The position numbers were made by a program, and so were the translations under genes. A stretch of DNA of 64,000 nucleotides from NCBI GenBank assembly GCA_041394185.1, contig JAWKIQ010000006.1, positions 47,548-111,547 of the forward strand. Direction: 5' to 3'. This stretch comes from Acidimicrobiales bacterium. GTDB taxonomy: Bacteria > Actinomycetota > Acidimicrobiia > Acidimicrobiales > Poriferisodalaceae. Shown piece after piece: positions 1 to 9,000 of this stretch (position 1 is the first letter of the stretch; every line of letters begins with the position of its first letter). The notes beneath the pieces were generated by a model. It made no database searches and was not told the origin of the DNA. It saw nothing but the letters and a program-made list of their open reading frames with translations.

Positions 1-13
1 CCCGGTACGATCC

Positions 14-1324
14 TTGCCCATCGACGGTTGGCTCGGATTCCTGGCGGTGGCGCTACTCATCGCGGTGAACGCATTGTTCGTCGCAGGCGAGTTCGCGCTG
101 GTGGCTGCAGATGCGGCCCGTATCAACGCGCTCGGCGCCGAGGGGGGTAGGCGGGCGCGGGTGGTCGCCGGCCTGCGCAGGCGTCTCAGCTTTCACCTGT
201 CCGGAGCTCAGCTGGGCATCACCTTGTCGTCTCTGGTCCTGGGTTTCGTGGCCCAAGACACCATCGGCAGCTTCCTGGGATTCATCCCGGGCATCGAGGC
301 CGACGGTGCCAGCACTGCAGCGCTGGCACTGCTGGTGGCAACCGTTTCGCAGTTGCTGTTCGGCGAGTTGATCCCGAAGAATCTGGCGATCGCCAGGCCC
401 GAGGGTGTTTCGCTGTTCTTGGCTCCGATCCTGGCCGCATATGGCAAGTTCGCCAGCCCTGTGATCCGGTCGTTCGACGCGTCGGCCAACTGGCTCGTCA
501 GGCGCATGGGCGTCGAGCCCGCGGAAGAGTTGTCGTCTACCAGGTCTCGCGAGGAGCTTGCCTACGTCATCAAGAACAGCAGTGTGCAAGGCACGATGGC
601 AGATGACGTTCTGGTGCGCCTGGAGCGGGTCATTCGCTTCGGCGACCGCAACGTGGCCGACATCTTGATCCCGCGGGCCGACGTAGTGGCCGTCAGGGCG
701 GTTTCGCCGCTGGCCGACCTGACCGCGCTTTCCATCGAGACCGGACGATCGCGCTTCCCGGTCATTGGCGACGATCTGGACGACCTGCGCGGCATGGTCG
801 AGGTGACCGATGTGCTCGCGATCGAGCTGGGCGAACGTTCTGAGGCCACCGTCGAGCAGATAGCCCGCGAGCCGCTGGTCGTGCCGGAAGGGCGGGCACT
901 CGATCGCCTGCTCGACGACTTCCGCGCCGCAGATGCCAGATTTGCCGTGGTGGTCGATGAGCATGGCGGCACCGCAGGCATCGTCACTCTGGAGGACCTG
1001 CTCGAGGAGCTGGTGGGCGAGATCGACGACGAGTACGACCAGGTCGCCGTCACCCACACCCGCCGCGCCGGTCTGCTCGAGGTCGACGCCTCGCTGCACC
1101 TCGACGATGTGGGCGAGTTGATCGGTGATTCGCTGCCAGACGGACCCTACGAGACCATCGGCGGATTCACCCTGTGGCTGGCGGGGCGTATTCCCTCGGT
1201 GGGTGAGAGGTTGGCGTGGGGCGATTGGGCCTTCGATGTGCTCGAGGCCGATCGGCGCCGGGTGTCGCGCATCGCAATCCGTCACGTCCCCGCCCCGGAA
1301 CAAACCCCCGGAGCCAGCCGGTGA
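14..1324 (+). CDS. CNNM/HlyC (CorC) family membrane protein with CBS pair
   Basis: Membrane protein of the hemolysin-C/CNNM family, which is linked to Mg/Co or Na-coupled ion efflux. An N-terminal DUF21 domain with about four hydrophobic segments (residues 1-175) is followed by a CBS pair (about 205-325, with DILIPRADVVAV and VVVDEHGGTAGIVTLEDLLEEL) and a C-terminal CorC/HlyC domain (about 345-425). The domain order and the length of 436 aa are normal for the family. The TTG at 14 is only the first usable start in the window and the true start may lie to the left. A paralogue follows with a GTGA start/stop overlap. The family is certain; the ion is not. Confidence 0.88.
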   Translation: MPIDGWLGFLAVALLIAVNALFVAGEFALVAADAARINALGAEGGRRARVVAGLRRRLSFHLSGAQLGITLSSLVLGFVAQDTIGSFLGFIPGIEADGASTAALALLVATVSQLLFGELIPKNLAIARPEGVSLFLAPILAAYGKFASPVIRSFDASANWLVRRMGVEPAEELSSTRSREELAYVIKNSSVQGTMADDVLVRLERVIRFGDRNVADILIPRADVVAVRAVSPLADLTALSIETGRSRFPVIGDDLDDLRGMVEVTDVLAIELGERSEATVEQIAREPLVVPEGRALDRLLDDFRAADARFAVVVDEHGGTAGIVTLEDLLEELVGEIDDEYDQVAVTHTRRAGLLEVDASLHLDDVGELIGDSLPDGPYETIGGFTLWLAGRIPSVGERLAWGDWAFDVLEADRRRVSRIAIRHVPAPEQTPGASR

Positions 1325-2358
1325 CCGCCGGGATGCTGGCCATCAGCGGCCTGTTGATCGTGGTCAACGGCTTCTTCGTGGGTGTCGAGTTCGCAGCGTT
1401 GGGTGCCCGCCGCGCAGATATCGACAGCCGGGCCGAGTCTGGGGCGAGGTCGGCGCTGGCAGCCCAACGTCTGCAGACCGACCTGGGGGCCACACTTGGG
1501 GGTGCCCAGTTGGGCATCACGATGGCCTCGCTGCTGCTGGGCATGATCGCCGAGCCCACCATCGCTCACAAGCTCGAGCCGCTGTTGCACGACTTGGGCG
1601 CGGGCGAGGCGCTGGTGCACCCGATCTCGTTCGCCGTCGCGTTGTCGATCGTGGCCTATCTGCACATGGTCGTCGGGGAGATGGTGCCCAAGAGCCTGGC
1701 CATCGCATCACCGGAGGGCGCGCTGGTGGCCATAGCCCTGCCCATGAGGGCGTTCGTGTGGCTGGTGCGACCTCTGAACACGGTCCTGACCCAACTATCC
1801 AACCTGTTCCTGCGTCTGATCAGGGTCGAGCCGAAGAACGAGCTCGACGGTGCGGCCACCACCGCCGAGCTGCTTTCGATGGTCGAGAACTCGGCCGCCG
1901 AAGGGCTCATAGACGAAGACGACGTCACACTGATCGGCGCAGCGGTGGCCTTTGGTCAGTTGACGGTGGAGCAGGTCATGGTGCCGATAGAGGACGTCGT
2001 CGCCGTTCCCATCTCGGCTTCGGCCCAAGAGGTCGAGCAGACCATGGTCGACACCAATCACGCGCGCCTGGTGGTCTACGAAGAGAACATCGGTGCGGTG
2101 CGCGGTTTCGTTCACGGCAAGGACCTGCTGCATCTGACCCCCGCGTCTCGCCAGGCGCCTCTGCGGCAGCGCCATGTGCGACCCATGGTGCGGGTACCCG
2201 TCGGCTCGTCTCTGCCGGAGGTGCTTCTGGCGATGCGTCGGTCGAGGATCCATCTCGGACTGGTCGTCGAAGATGGGCGCTCGATCGGCGTGGTGAGCCT
2301 CGATCGAGTGTTGGCCGAACTGGTGAGCGCCGACAACGGGTCCGATGCCGGGTCGTGA
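1321..2358 (+). CDS. CNNM/HlyC family protein, short form lacking the CorC domain
   Basis: Paralogue of the preceding gene, 345 aa. It has a DUF21 membrane domain (residues 1-170) and a CBS pair (about 190-335), then ends without the C-terminal CorC/HlyC domain of its neighbour. I chose the GTG at 1321, which overlaps the upstream TGA as GTGA; an ATG at 1333 is also possible. The longer open frame from 1216 would need about 35 arginine-rich residues overlapping the neighbour and is rejected. Tandem CNNM pairs of one long and one short protein are common in actinobacteria and may form a heteromeric unit; that is inference. Confidence 0.85.
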   Translation: MTAGMLAISGLLIVVNGFFVGVEFAALGARRADIDSRAESGARSALAAQRLQTDLGATLGGAQLGITMASLLLGMIAEPTIAHKLEPLLHDLGAGEALVHPISFAVALSIVAYLHMVVGEMVPKSLAIASPEGALVAIALPMRAFVWLVRPLNTVLTQLSNLFLRLIRVEPKNELDGAATTAELLSMVENSAAEGLIDEDDVTLIGAAVAFGQLTVEQVMVPIEDVVAVPISASAQEVEQTMVDTNHARLVVYEENIGAVRGFVHGKDLLHLTPASRQAPLRQRHVRPMVRVPVGSSLPEVLLAMRRSRIHLGLVVEDGRSIGVVSLDRVLAELVSADNGSDAGS

Positions 2359-2689
2359 GACCACAGACACCTTCCAGATCGTCTATGGGTTCGCGCTCGC
2401 GTTGATGGTGGTTGTGACCGGCTCGGGTGCTGCCACCATCTTGCTGGGCGATTCGCTGGGGGGATGGGTCGGCCGCAACTCCGAGGCGTGGGTGCTGGCC
2501 CTGTTGGTGCCGCTGCACTGGGAAGTGTTGGTGCCCGACTTCGACCCGAACGCTCCCGATCCGGGCGCCACACCTCGCTTCGGTGGGGCGATTGCTCCGG
2601 TCGGCACCGTCGTGGCCATGTTGGGTTTGGCGCTGGTGCTCGAGATCGATGCGCGGCAGCGGCGCTGGGACTTGGGCCGGCCATCGTGA
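2345..2689 (+). CDS. Small membrane protein, unknown function
   Basis: A 114-aa protein with about three hydrophobic segments (near residues 12-35, 45-62 and 85-102) separated by an acidic proline-rich loop (PDFDPNAPDPGATP). I do not recognise a family. It begins 14 nt inside the upstream CNNM gene and is followed by a GTGA overlap with the next small gene, so it is probably translationally coupled in one operon. G/C bias at third codon positions matches its neighbours. Confidence 0.6.
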   Translation: MPGRETTDTFQIVYGFALALMVVVTGSGAATILLGDSLGGWVGRNSEAWVLALLVPLHWEVLVPDFDPNAPDPGATPRFGGAIAPVGTVVAMLGLALVLEIDARQRRWDLGRPS

Positions 2690-3012
2690 CCTGGGCCGAA
2701 GCCTTCCTGGCGTCTGCGGTGATTGCTGCCTACCTGGCTTGGAGCCGCGGATACCTGGGGTTTGGGTCATCACCTCGGGGCGGGTCCGCAGTGGTTGGCT
2801 TCTCGCGCCGGGTGATCCTGTACCTGGTGTTGACCGGCTATGGGCTGGCGGTGTTGTTCGACTTCCAGATCGGGTGGGTCAGGGACAACGCCGAGGCCCA
2901 TTGGGCGATTCTGGCCGCCGCTCTGTGGTTCGATCTGATCGCAGGCAGGCGAGGACACGCGGAGCGGTCATCGCTGCAATGTGGTTTGTGGGGCTCTTGG
3001 CCATTCCGTTGA
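2686..3012 (+). CDS. Small membrane protein, unknown function
   Basis: A 108-aa protein starting at GTG 2686, overlapping the previous TGA as GTGA. Hydrophobic segments lie at about residues 4-22, 35-55 and 68-85. The last 20 or so residues (AGRRGHAERSSLQ onward) are polar and overlap the next open frame, so the coding end is uncertain and the two short frames could once have been one gene. No family recognised. Confidence 0.5.
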   Translation: MTWAEAFLASAVIAAYLAWSRGYLGFGSSPRGGSAVVGFSRRVILYLVLTGYGLAVLFDFQIGWVRDNAEAHWAILAAALWFDLIAGRRGHAERSSLQCGLWGSWPFR

Positions 3013-3176
3013 TCTCTAGCTCGGAAGTGTTCGAGCAGGGCGTCTTCGACGGGACGATCTTCGACAACGCCTCGGTGTGGCTAGGGCGCACGACCGAGGC
3101 CAACATCGCGGCTGCGCTCGTGTCGGCATATTTCTGGGTCCGTTCGGGATGGGTGAGGCTTCCGGGTCGAAGGTGA
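2979..3176 (+). CDS. Very small hydrophobic protein, unknown function
   Basis: A 65-aa frame beginning MWFVGLLAIPLIS that overlaps the end of the preceding small gene by 34 nt in another frame. It has one strong N-terminal hydrophobic segment and a second weaker one near residues 45-58. It may be a separate coupled gene or the displaced C-terminus of the preceding protein after an indel. Only its hydrophobic pattern and codon bias support it. Confidence 0.4.
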   Translation: MWFVGLLAIPLISSSEVFEQGVFDGTIFDNASVWLGRTTEANIAAALVSAYFWVRSGWVRLPGRR

Positions 3177-3220
3177 CACCACTCTGGGTGGCCGACCTAC
3201 CGCTCGGCCACTACAGGGCG

Positions 3221-3226
3221 TAAGCT
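3221..3226 (+). promoter_or_regulatory. TANNNT -10 element for the M23 peptidase gene
   Basis: TAAGCT lies 9 nt upstream of the GTG at 3236 and no Shine-Dalgarno sequence is visible, the arrangement expected of a leaderless transcript. Confidence 0.45.
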
Positions 3227-3235
3227 CCTCCAACT

Positions 3236-4565
3236 GTGCTCCGTCGTGTCGCACTGATCGTTCTGGCCGCCGTCTTGTTGATCGGCACTCCGGCCTCGGC
3301 ACAGTCCGAGCTCGACCAGGCGCGATCGAGCCGAGGCCGCCGCTGCGGCTGCCGACGACGCTCGCGACGCCGCAGCCGACGCCCAGGCCCGTGCCGATGC
3401 GCTGGCCGAGCGGCTCGAAGAGTCTGTTCACGCGGCCGAAGACATCGACTCGAGGGTTGCGGTGGTCGAGGCCAGGCGACGAGCTGCGCTGGCCGAACGA
3501 GACGAGCTTCACGACGAGGTCGAAAACCTCCTGGTGCTGCAATACGTGTTCGTCGAGCGGGTCGAGGGCGACATCGCGTCGTCGGTTACCCCCGACGAGC
3601 AGGTGAGGGCTTCGGCTCTGGCTCGCTACGCAACCTTTGGTGTGGGCAACGACATCGATCGCTACCGAACCGTTCTGGACGACTTGGCAGCCGCAGAAGA
3701 GGAACTCGCGGCGCTGAGGGCCGAGCTGGACGCCGCAGTGGCCGAACTCGAAAACCGCAACGATCAACTCAACATCGAGCTCGAGGAGATCAACCGGCAA
3801 CTCGACATCGCCGAGGAGCGCGAGGCCGAATACCAACGAGAGGTCTCCAGGCTCGAAGAAGAAGAGCGCCGCCGGATCGAGGAAGAGCGCCGACGTCGCG
3901 AAGAGCAGAGGCGAGCCGAGCTGGCGGCTCGACGGGCGGCCGAGGAGGAAGCCCGCCGGGCAGCCGCGGCCACATCGACGACGACCACAACGACCACCAC
4001 CACGACCACGACAACCGTCGCACCCGAAGAACCGGCAGGAGGCGAACCAGACACCGGCGCCGAGCCCGACGCGGGTGAACCCGACGACACTGGCGCCGAG
4101 CCCGACGCGGGTGAACCCGACGACACCGGCGCCCCCGACGACGGCGCAGGTGCCCCCGATGGCGGTTCGGCTGGCGGCGGATTTCTCTGCCCGATCGGCG
4201 GCCCGACAACGTTCTACGACACATGGGGTGCGGCCCGCAGCGGGGGCAGACGACACAAGGGTGTCGACATGTTCGCAACCCGGGGCACACCGGTCGTGGC
4301 CCCCGTGTCGGGCACCGTGAGGCATCGCAACAACTCTCTCGGCGGGCTGAGCTTCTACCTCGATGGCGACGACGGCAACCGCTACTACGGTGCCCACCTC
4401 GATTCGTATGGCGCCGATGGTTACGTATCGGCCGGCACCGTGGTCGGCACCGTGGGCAACACCGGTAATGCCCGCTACACGTCTCCGCACCTACACTTTG
4501 AGGTCATGCTCGGAGGCAGCAGCAGCGTCAACCCAACCCCGTACGTGCGGGCCGCTTGTGGCTGA
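3236..4565 (+). CDS. Secreted M23 family metallopeptidase with coiled coil, apparent frameshift
   Basis: Predicted exported cell-wall endopeptidase of the M23 (LytM) type. A signal peptide (LIVLAAVLLIGTPASAQ) is read from GTG 3236. The long Ala/Glu/Arg-rich coiled coil (about 3324-3970), a 13-Thr linker, an acidic EPDAGEPDDTGA repeat and the M23 domain (HKGVD near 4256 and HLHFE near 4492, the zinc ligands) are in the frame one base later. Removing one base between about 3311 and 3330 gives a continuous protein of about 442 aa. The distal frame has stops at 3255 and 3276 and no ATG/GTG/TTG before 3462, so it has no signal peptide of its own. The domain order resembles EnvC/RipA-type cell-separation factors. 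Confidence 0.75.
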
Positions 4566-5604
4566 GCCGAACCCCGGGCCAGCGGCCGCGTCCGAACCCA
4601 CCGCCGATCCGAGGTCGGCAGAGCGCGCTGTTCAGATCATCCAGCAGGCGACGGGGACGGCCCCGGCCGAGGTCAGGCGGCTCAGCGGTGGGGCGTCTCG
4701 CACCACCTGGATGGTCGAACTCGGCCGGTCCGGCGCCGAACCCGAGGCTGGCATGGCCGTTCTGCAGGTGGCGTCCAGACCCGACCCGCCCGCCAACTCC
4801 GACGCCGCCGTTCAAGCCTTGGTCATAGAGGCAGCGCGCGCCCGCGGCGTGCCGGTGCCGCCTGTGCTCGCCTCTTCTCCACGTGTCGTCGACCCTCCCG
4901 CTGGGGTGCCGATCGAGTCGTGGTTGCTGATGAGTCACATCGAGGGGGAAACCATCGCCAGGCGCATCCTGCGCGACGACACATTCTCGACCGCCAGAAC
5001 ACGTTTCACCGAACAGTGCGCCCGGGCCCTCGCCCGCATCCACTCGATCGACGATGCCGGTGTGCTCGAGGTGCTCGAACCCGAAGACGCCCTGGTGCGC
5101 TATCGCGAGGCCCTCGACGATCTGGGCCACCCATCGCCGGCTTTCGAACTGGGCTTTCGTTGGCTCGAGGCCCAACGGCCGCAAGCGCGCCGCCAGACGG
5201 TCGTGCACGGCGACTTCAGGCTGGGAAATGTGCTGGTTGGGCCCGACGGCCTGAACGCTGTGCTCGACTGGGAGCTCGCCCACATCAGCAGCCCGGCCGA
5301 AGACCTCGGATGGCTGTGTGTCAGGGCTTGGCGCTTCGGCGGGCCGGGTGTGGTGGCCGGTATGGGCGACATCGATTCGCTGGTGGCCGCGTACCGCGAC
5401 GAGTGCCAGACATTGGGCGTCGACGCCGATGTGGACGCCCAATCGGTTCGTTGGTGGATGGTCGTGGGCACCCTCAAGTGGGGCATCATGTGTGTCACCC
5501 AGGCGGCGCGTTATCTGCTCGACACGGGCGGGACTCACGAGCACGCCGCCATCGGCCGGCGGGTTGCCGAGAACGAGTGGGATCTGCTGGAGCTGATCAG
5601 ATGA
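4558..5604 (+). CDS. Phosphotransferase family protein (APH/ACAD10-like kinase)
   Basis: A 348-aa protein of the aminoglycoside-phosphotransferase/choline-kinase fold. The catalytic loop is HGDFRLGNVLV (near 5207-5239) and the metal-binding DWELAH follows. This subgroup resembles the kinase half of ACAD10/11 and is usually found near acyl-CoA metabolism genes. The GTG at 4558 overlaps the M23 stop by 8 nt; the upstream extension of the open frame is threonine-rich shadow and is rejected. The next gene overlaps by ATGA and encodes DUF6285, a frequent partner of this kinase. The substrate is unknown; hydroxy-acyl groups are a guess from the family. Confidence 0.82.
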   Translation: MAEPNPGPAAASEPTADPRSAERAVQIIQQATGTAPAEVRRLSGGASRTTWMVELGRSGAEPEAGMAVLQVASRPDPPANSDAAVQALVIEAARARGVPVPPVLASSPRVVDPPAGVPIESWLLMSHIEGETIARRILRDDTFSTARTRFTEQCARALARIHSIDDAGVLEVLEPEDALVRYREALDDLGHPSPAFELGFRWLEAQRPQARRQTVVHGDFRLGNVLVGPDGLNAVLDWELAHISSPAEDLGWLCVRAWRFGGPGVVAGMGDIDSLVAAYRDECQTLGVDADVDAQSVRWWMVVGTLKWGIMCVTQAARYLLDTGGTHEHAAIGRRVAENEWDLLELIR

Positions 5605-6011
5605 TCGAGTCGTTGCCCGAACACCCCGACCGCGAACCGTTCGACCTTCCGACCTCAGACGAGCTGGTCGGGGCCGTGCGCCATTGGATCGAGTCGACGC
5701 TCATGTACGAGCTCGAGGGTGCCACCCGGTTCCACGCCCGGGTCGCGGCCAACATGTTGGCGATAGTGCAGCGCGAGATCGTCGACGGCGGTGCGTCTGT
5801 AAACGCCCACCGTGCCCGGCTGGCCGGGCTGGGTTTCGAGTCCGATCGCGATCTGGCCGACGCCATAAGGCGTGGCGACCTCGACGACAAGCGCGCCGAG
5901 GTGATCGAGGCGGTCATGGCCACCCTGGCCGACGAGCTGGCGATCGACAACCCCGGGTATGCCCAGTTCTCGTCTGCTGGGGTTTCGGCTGCTGGCGACT
6001 CTGACGGCTGA
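5601..6011 (+). CDS. DUF6285 domain-containing protein
   Basis: A 136-aa helical protein starting with an ATGA overlap on the kinase gene. The pattern of an N-terminal amphipathic helix, FHARVAANMLAIVQRE and a C-terminal helical VMATLADELAIDNP matches the small DUF6285 family that accompanies ACAD10-like phosphotransferases. Function is unknown; the tight overlap suggests it acts with or on the kinase. No membrane or signal segment. Confidence 0.7.
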   Translation: MIESLPEHPDREPFDLPTSDELVGAVRHWIESTLMYELEGATRFHARVAANMLAIVQREIVDGGASVNAHRARLAGLGFESDRDLADAIRRGDLDDKRAEVIEAVMATLADELAIDNPGYAQFSSAGVSAAGDSDG

Positions 6012-6013
6012 CC

Positions 6014-9000
6014 ATGGCTTTCACGGTGGTGGTGCGCCGAGGTGGCATCGGTTCGCCGGTCTCCATCGAGGTTTCATCCGATGATGCAACGGTGGGCGAC
6101 CTCGCCGCCGCGCTAGGGGCGCCACAGTCGGCGCTGGCCATCGATGGTCGTCGCCACGATGCCGCTACGCCGCTCGTCGACACAGCTCTGTATCGCGGCT
6201 GCACGATCGAGTTCGTGCTGTCCGACGATGGTCCTGACCGTCCGGGTCGCGGCTCGACCGGTACACAATCGGGTCGTTCGCTGGTAGCCGTCGCAGGCCC
6301 CGACGCCGGGTGGCGTTGTCGCCTGTCGCCCGGCGCCAATGTGTTGGGGCGCAGCCCCGACGTCGAGTTGCGGCTGGAGGATCAGTCGCTGTCTGGGCGC
6401 CACGCCCGCATCCTGGTGGACGATCGAGGCGTGTCGGTCGCCGACCTGGGCTCGACCAACGGCGTCAGGGTGGGTGGTCACGTCGTTGCGTCGTCGCCGT
6501 TGATGCCAGACAGCGTGGTGTGGGCGGGGTCTGGCGCGTTTCGGGTCGAGGACGATGTGGTCGACACGGCGTTCTTGTCGTCGGGCGACAGACGCTTGAG
6601 CGAAGGCACGATCTCGTTCAACCGTCCACCTCGCGAGGCGCCCCCGACGCCGACCGCACCGGTAGAGGTCGGTCAACCACCTGCCGAGCCCTCCGAGCCC
6701 GTAGGTGTGCTCAGCATCGCCGCCGTGGTGGCGCCGCTGTTGATGGCGGCCGTGTTGGTGCTGGTGATGGGCGATCTGCGGTTCGCTTTGTTCGCGGTGC
6801 TGAGCCCGCTTGGGGCGTTGGGTGGCTGGCTCGAGAACCGGGTGCGCAGGCGGCGAGCCGAGCGGCGCTGGATCGGCGAGCGCGACCACCGGCGCCAACT
6901 GGTTGTCGCCGACATCGAAGACTGGGTGGCGGCCGAGCGCCATCGGCGTTGGCAGGTGACGCCCACGGTCGCCGAGTGGGGTCGACGGTCGACCAGCGCT
7001 TCGTCGAGCCTGTGGGAGAGGCGTCCGAGCCACCCCGATGCGATGGTGGTGGCGCTCGGGCTGGCCACCGTCGAAGCGGTCGTGCCCGTGGCCGATCAGG
7101 TCAACGTCGACCCAGACGTAGCCGACCTTCTCGACGTGTCACTGGTGGACGTCCCGGTCGAGGTCGATCTGGCGACAGGCGCGGCCGACGAAGGCCCGGC
7201 TGTCATCGGCATCGTCGGGCGGCCCGATCAAGCCCGCTCGGTTGCCAGGTCGATCCTGTGTTCGGCCGCTTCGATGATGGGGCCCAGCGACCTTGCGATC
7301 ATCGTCGCGTGCGCGGGCGACGCGGCCCCAGATTGGTCGTGGGCTCGATGGCTGCCCCACTTGTCCGATCCGGCCGACCAGGGCGAGGTTCTGGGTTCGC
7401 CCTGGTATGTCGACGGCGTCAGGGCCCAGGACGCCCTGGCTCGCCGTATCGAGGTGCCCGACCGACGAAGTTGTCGCTTGCTGGTGGTCGACGGTGACGA
7501 GTTGGTGCTGGGCCGAAACAGCGCAGCCCGACGCCTGATGACCGGCGATGCGGCCGGCGGTGGGCGCTGGAGCGCCGTGGTGGTGGCCGATCGCGAAGAC
7601 CGCCTGCCCTCGGCCTGCGACGTCGTACTGCAGATCGACCCGTCGGGCCGGGCACGCGTCAGGTGGCCTGCCCAGCGCCGCAATCTCGAAGGGATTCTGC
7701 CCAGCGGATCGACACTGGAACGTTCGCTCAGCATCGCCAGGCATCTCGCCCGCTTCGACGATCCTGACACGGTCGATCCGGTTGCCGCTCTGCCGGCCGA
7801 GGTGCCGCTTTCTCGGCTGGCCGGACCCATCGACGAGGACACCATCGCAGGCTCTTGGGCCAGACCACCCCGCCCGCTGGTGCACTTGGGTGTTTCAGCA
7901 GCGGGCCCTGTCGAGTTGGACCTCGCAGCCGATGGTCCGCACGTTCTGGTAGCGGGCACCACGGGCGCGGGCAAGAGCGAGCTGTTGCGTTCGATGGTCG
8001 CGTCGCTTGCGTTGGGCTGCTCGCCCGCCGACCTGAACCTGATCCTCATCGACTACAAGGGCGGTGCGGCCTTCGACCGGGCTGCGGCCCTGCCCCATAC
8101 GGTCGGTGTGGTGACCGACCTCGACGAGAACCTCGCCGAGAGGGCTTTGTTGTCGTTGGAGGCCGAGCTGCGCCATCGCGAGACCGTCCTGCGAAGTCAC
8201 CGCGTAGGCGACATGGGCGAGTTGCAGCGTGGTGTGCTGGCCCGACTGGTCGTGCTGGTCGACGAGTTCGCGACCCTCGCCAACGAGTTGCCCGAGTTCC
8301 TCGATTCGCTGGTGGGGGTGGCGCAGCGTGGTCGCAGCCTCGGAGTCCACCTGGTGCTTGCCACCCAAAGGCCCGCCGGTGCTGTCAACGACAACATCAG
8401 GGCCAACACCAACATCCGCGTAGCGCTGCGGGTGCAAGACGACGCCGACTCGCTCGACATCGTCGGCGTCGCCGACGCGGCCAGGCTGGCCCGCTCCAGG
8501 CCCGGCCGAGCCGTCATGCGCATCGGTCCCGACGAGCCGGTGGTGATGCAGACCACCAGGGTTACGGGACCGCTGCTCAGGCGAATTCCCCTGAAGGTCG
8601 AGGTCGTGGGCTCTAGTCGCGACGATTCTGTGTCGGTATCGGAGCTGGAGGCCCTGGTCGAGCTCGCCGGCAACATGGCCCTGCGGATGTCGACGCTTGC
8701 GACGCGGCGGCCGTGGTTGGATCCGCTGCCCACCGGGCTGTCGGACCTTAACCTCGAGACCACCACAACCCCCGACGCCAAGCACTTCGAAGTGGCGTTG
8801 GTCGACGATCCCGCCAATCAGCGCCAGGTCGCGGGCGGCTGGGGATTGGACCAGCCGAATCTGTTGCTGGTGGGCAGAGCGGGCGGCGGGCCCATCGACG
8901 CACTCCGCAGCGTCGCACGAAAGGCCGCAGCCCAACTCGCCCCCGACACGGTGAGCCTGCTGGTGGTGGCGACCCGATCGGGCGCCCTGGGCGAGCTGAG

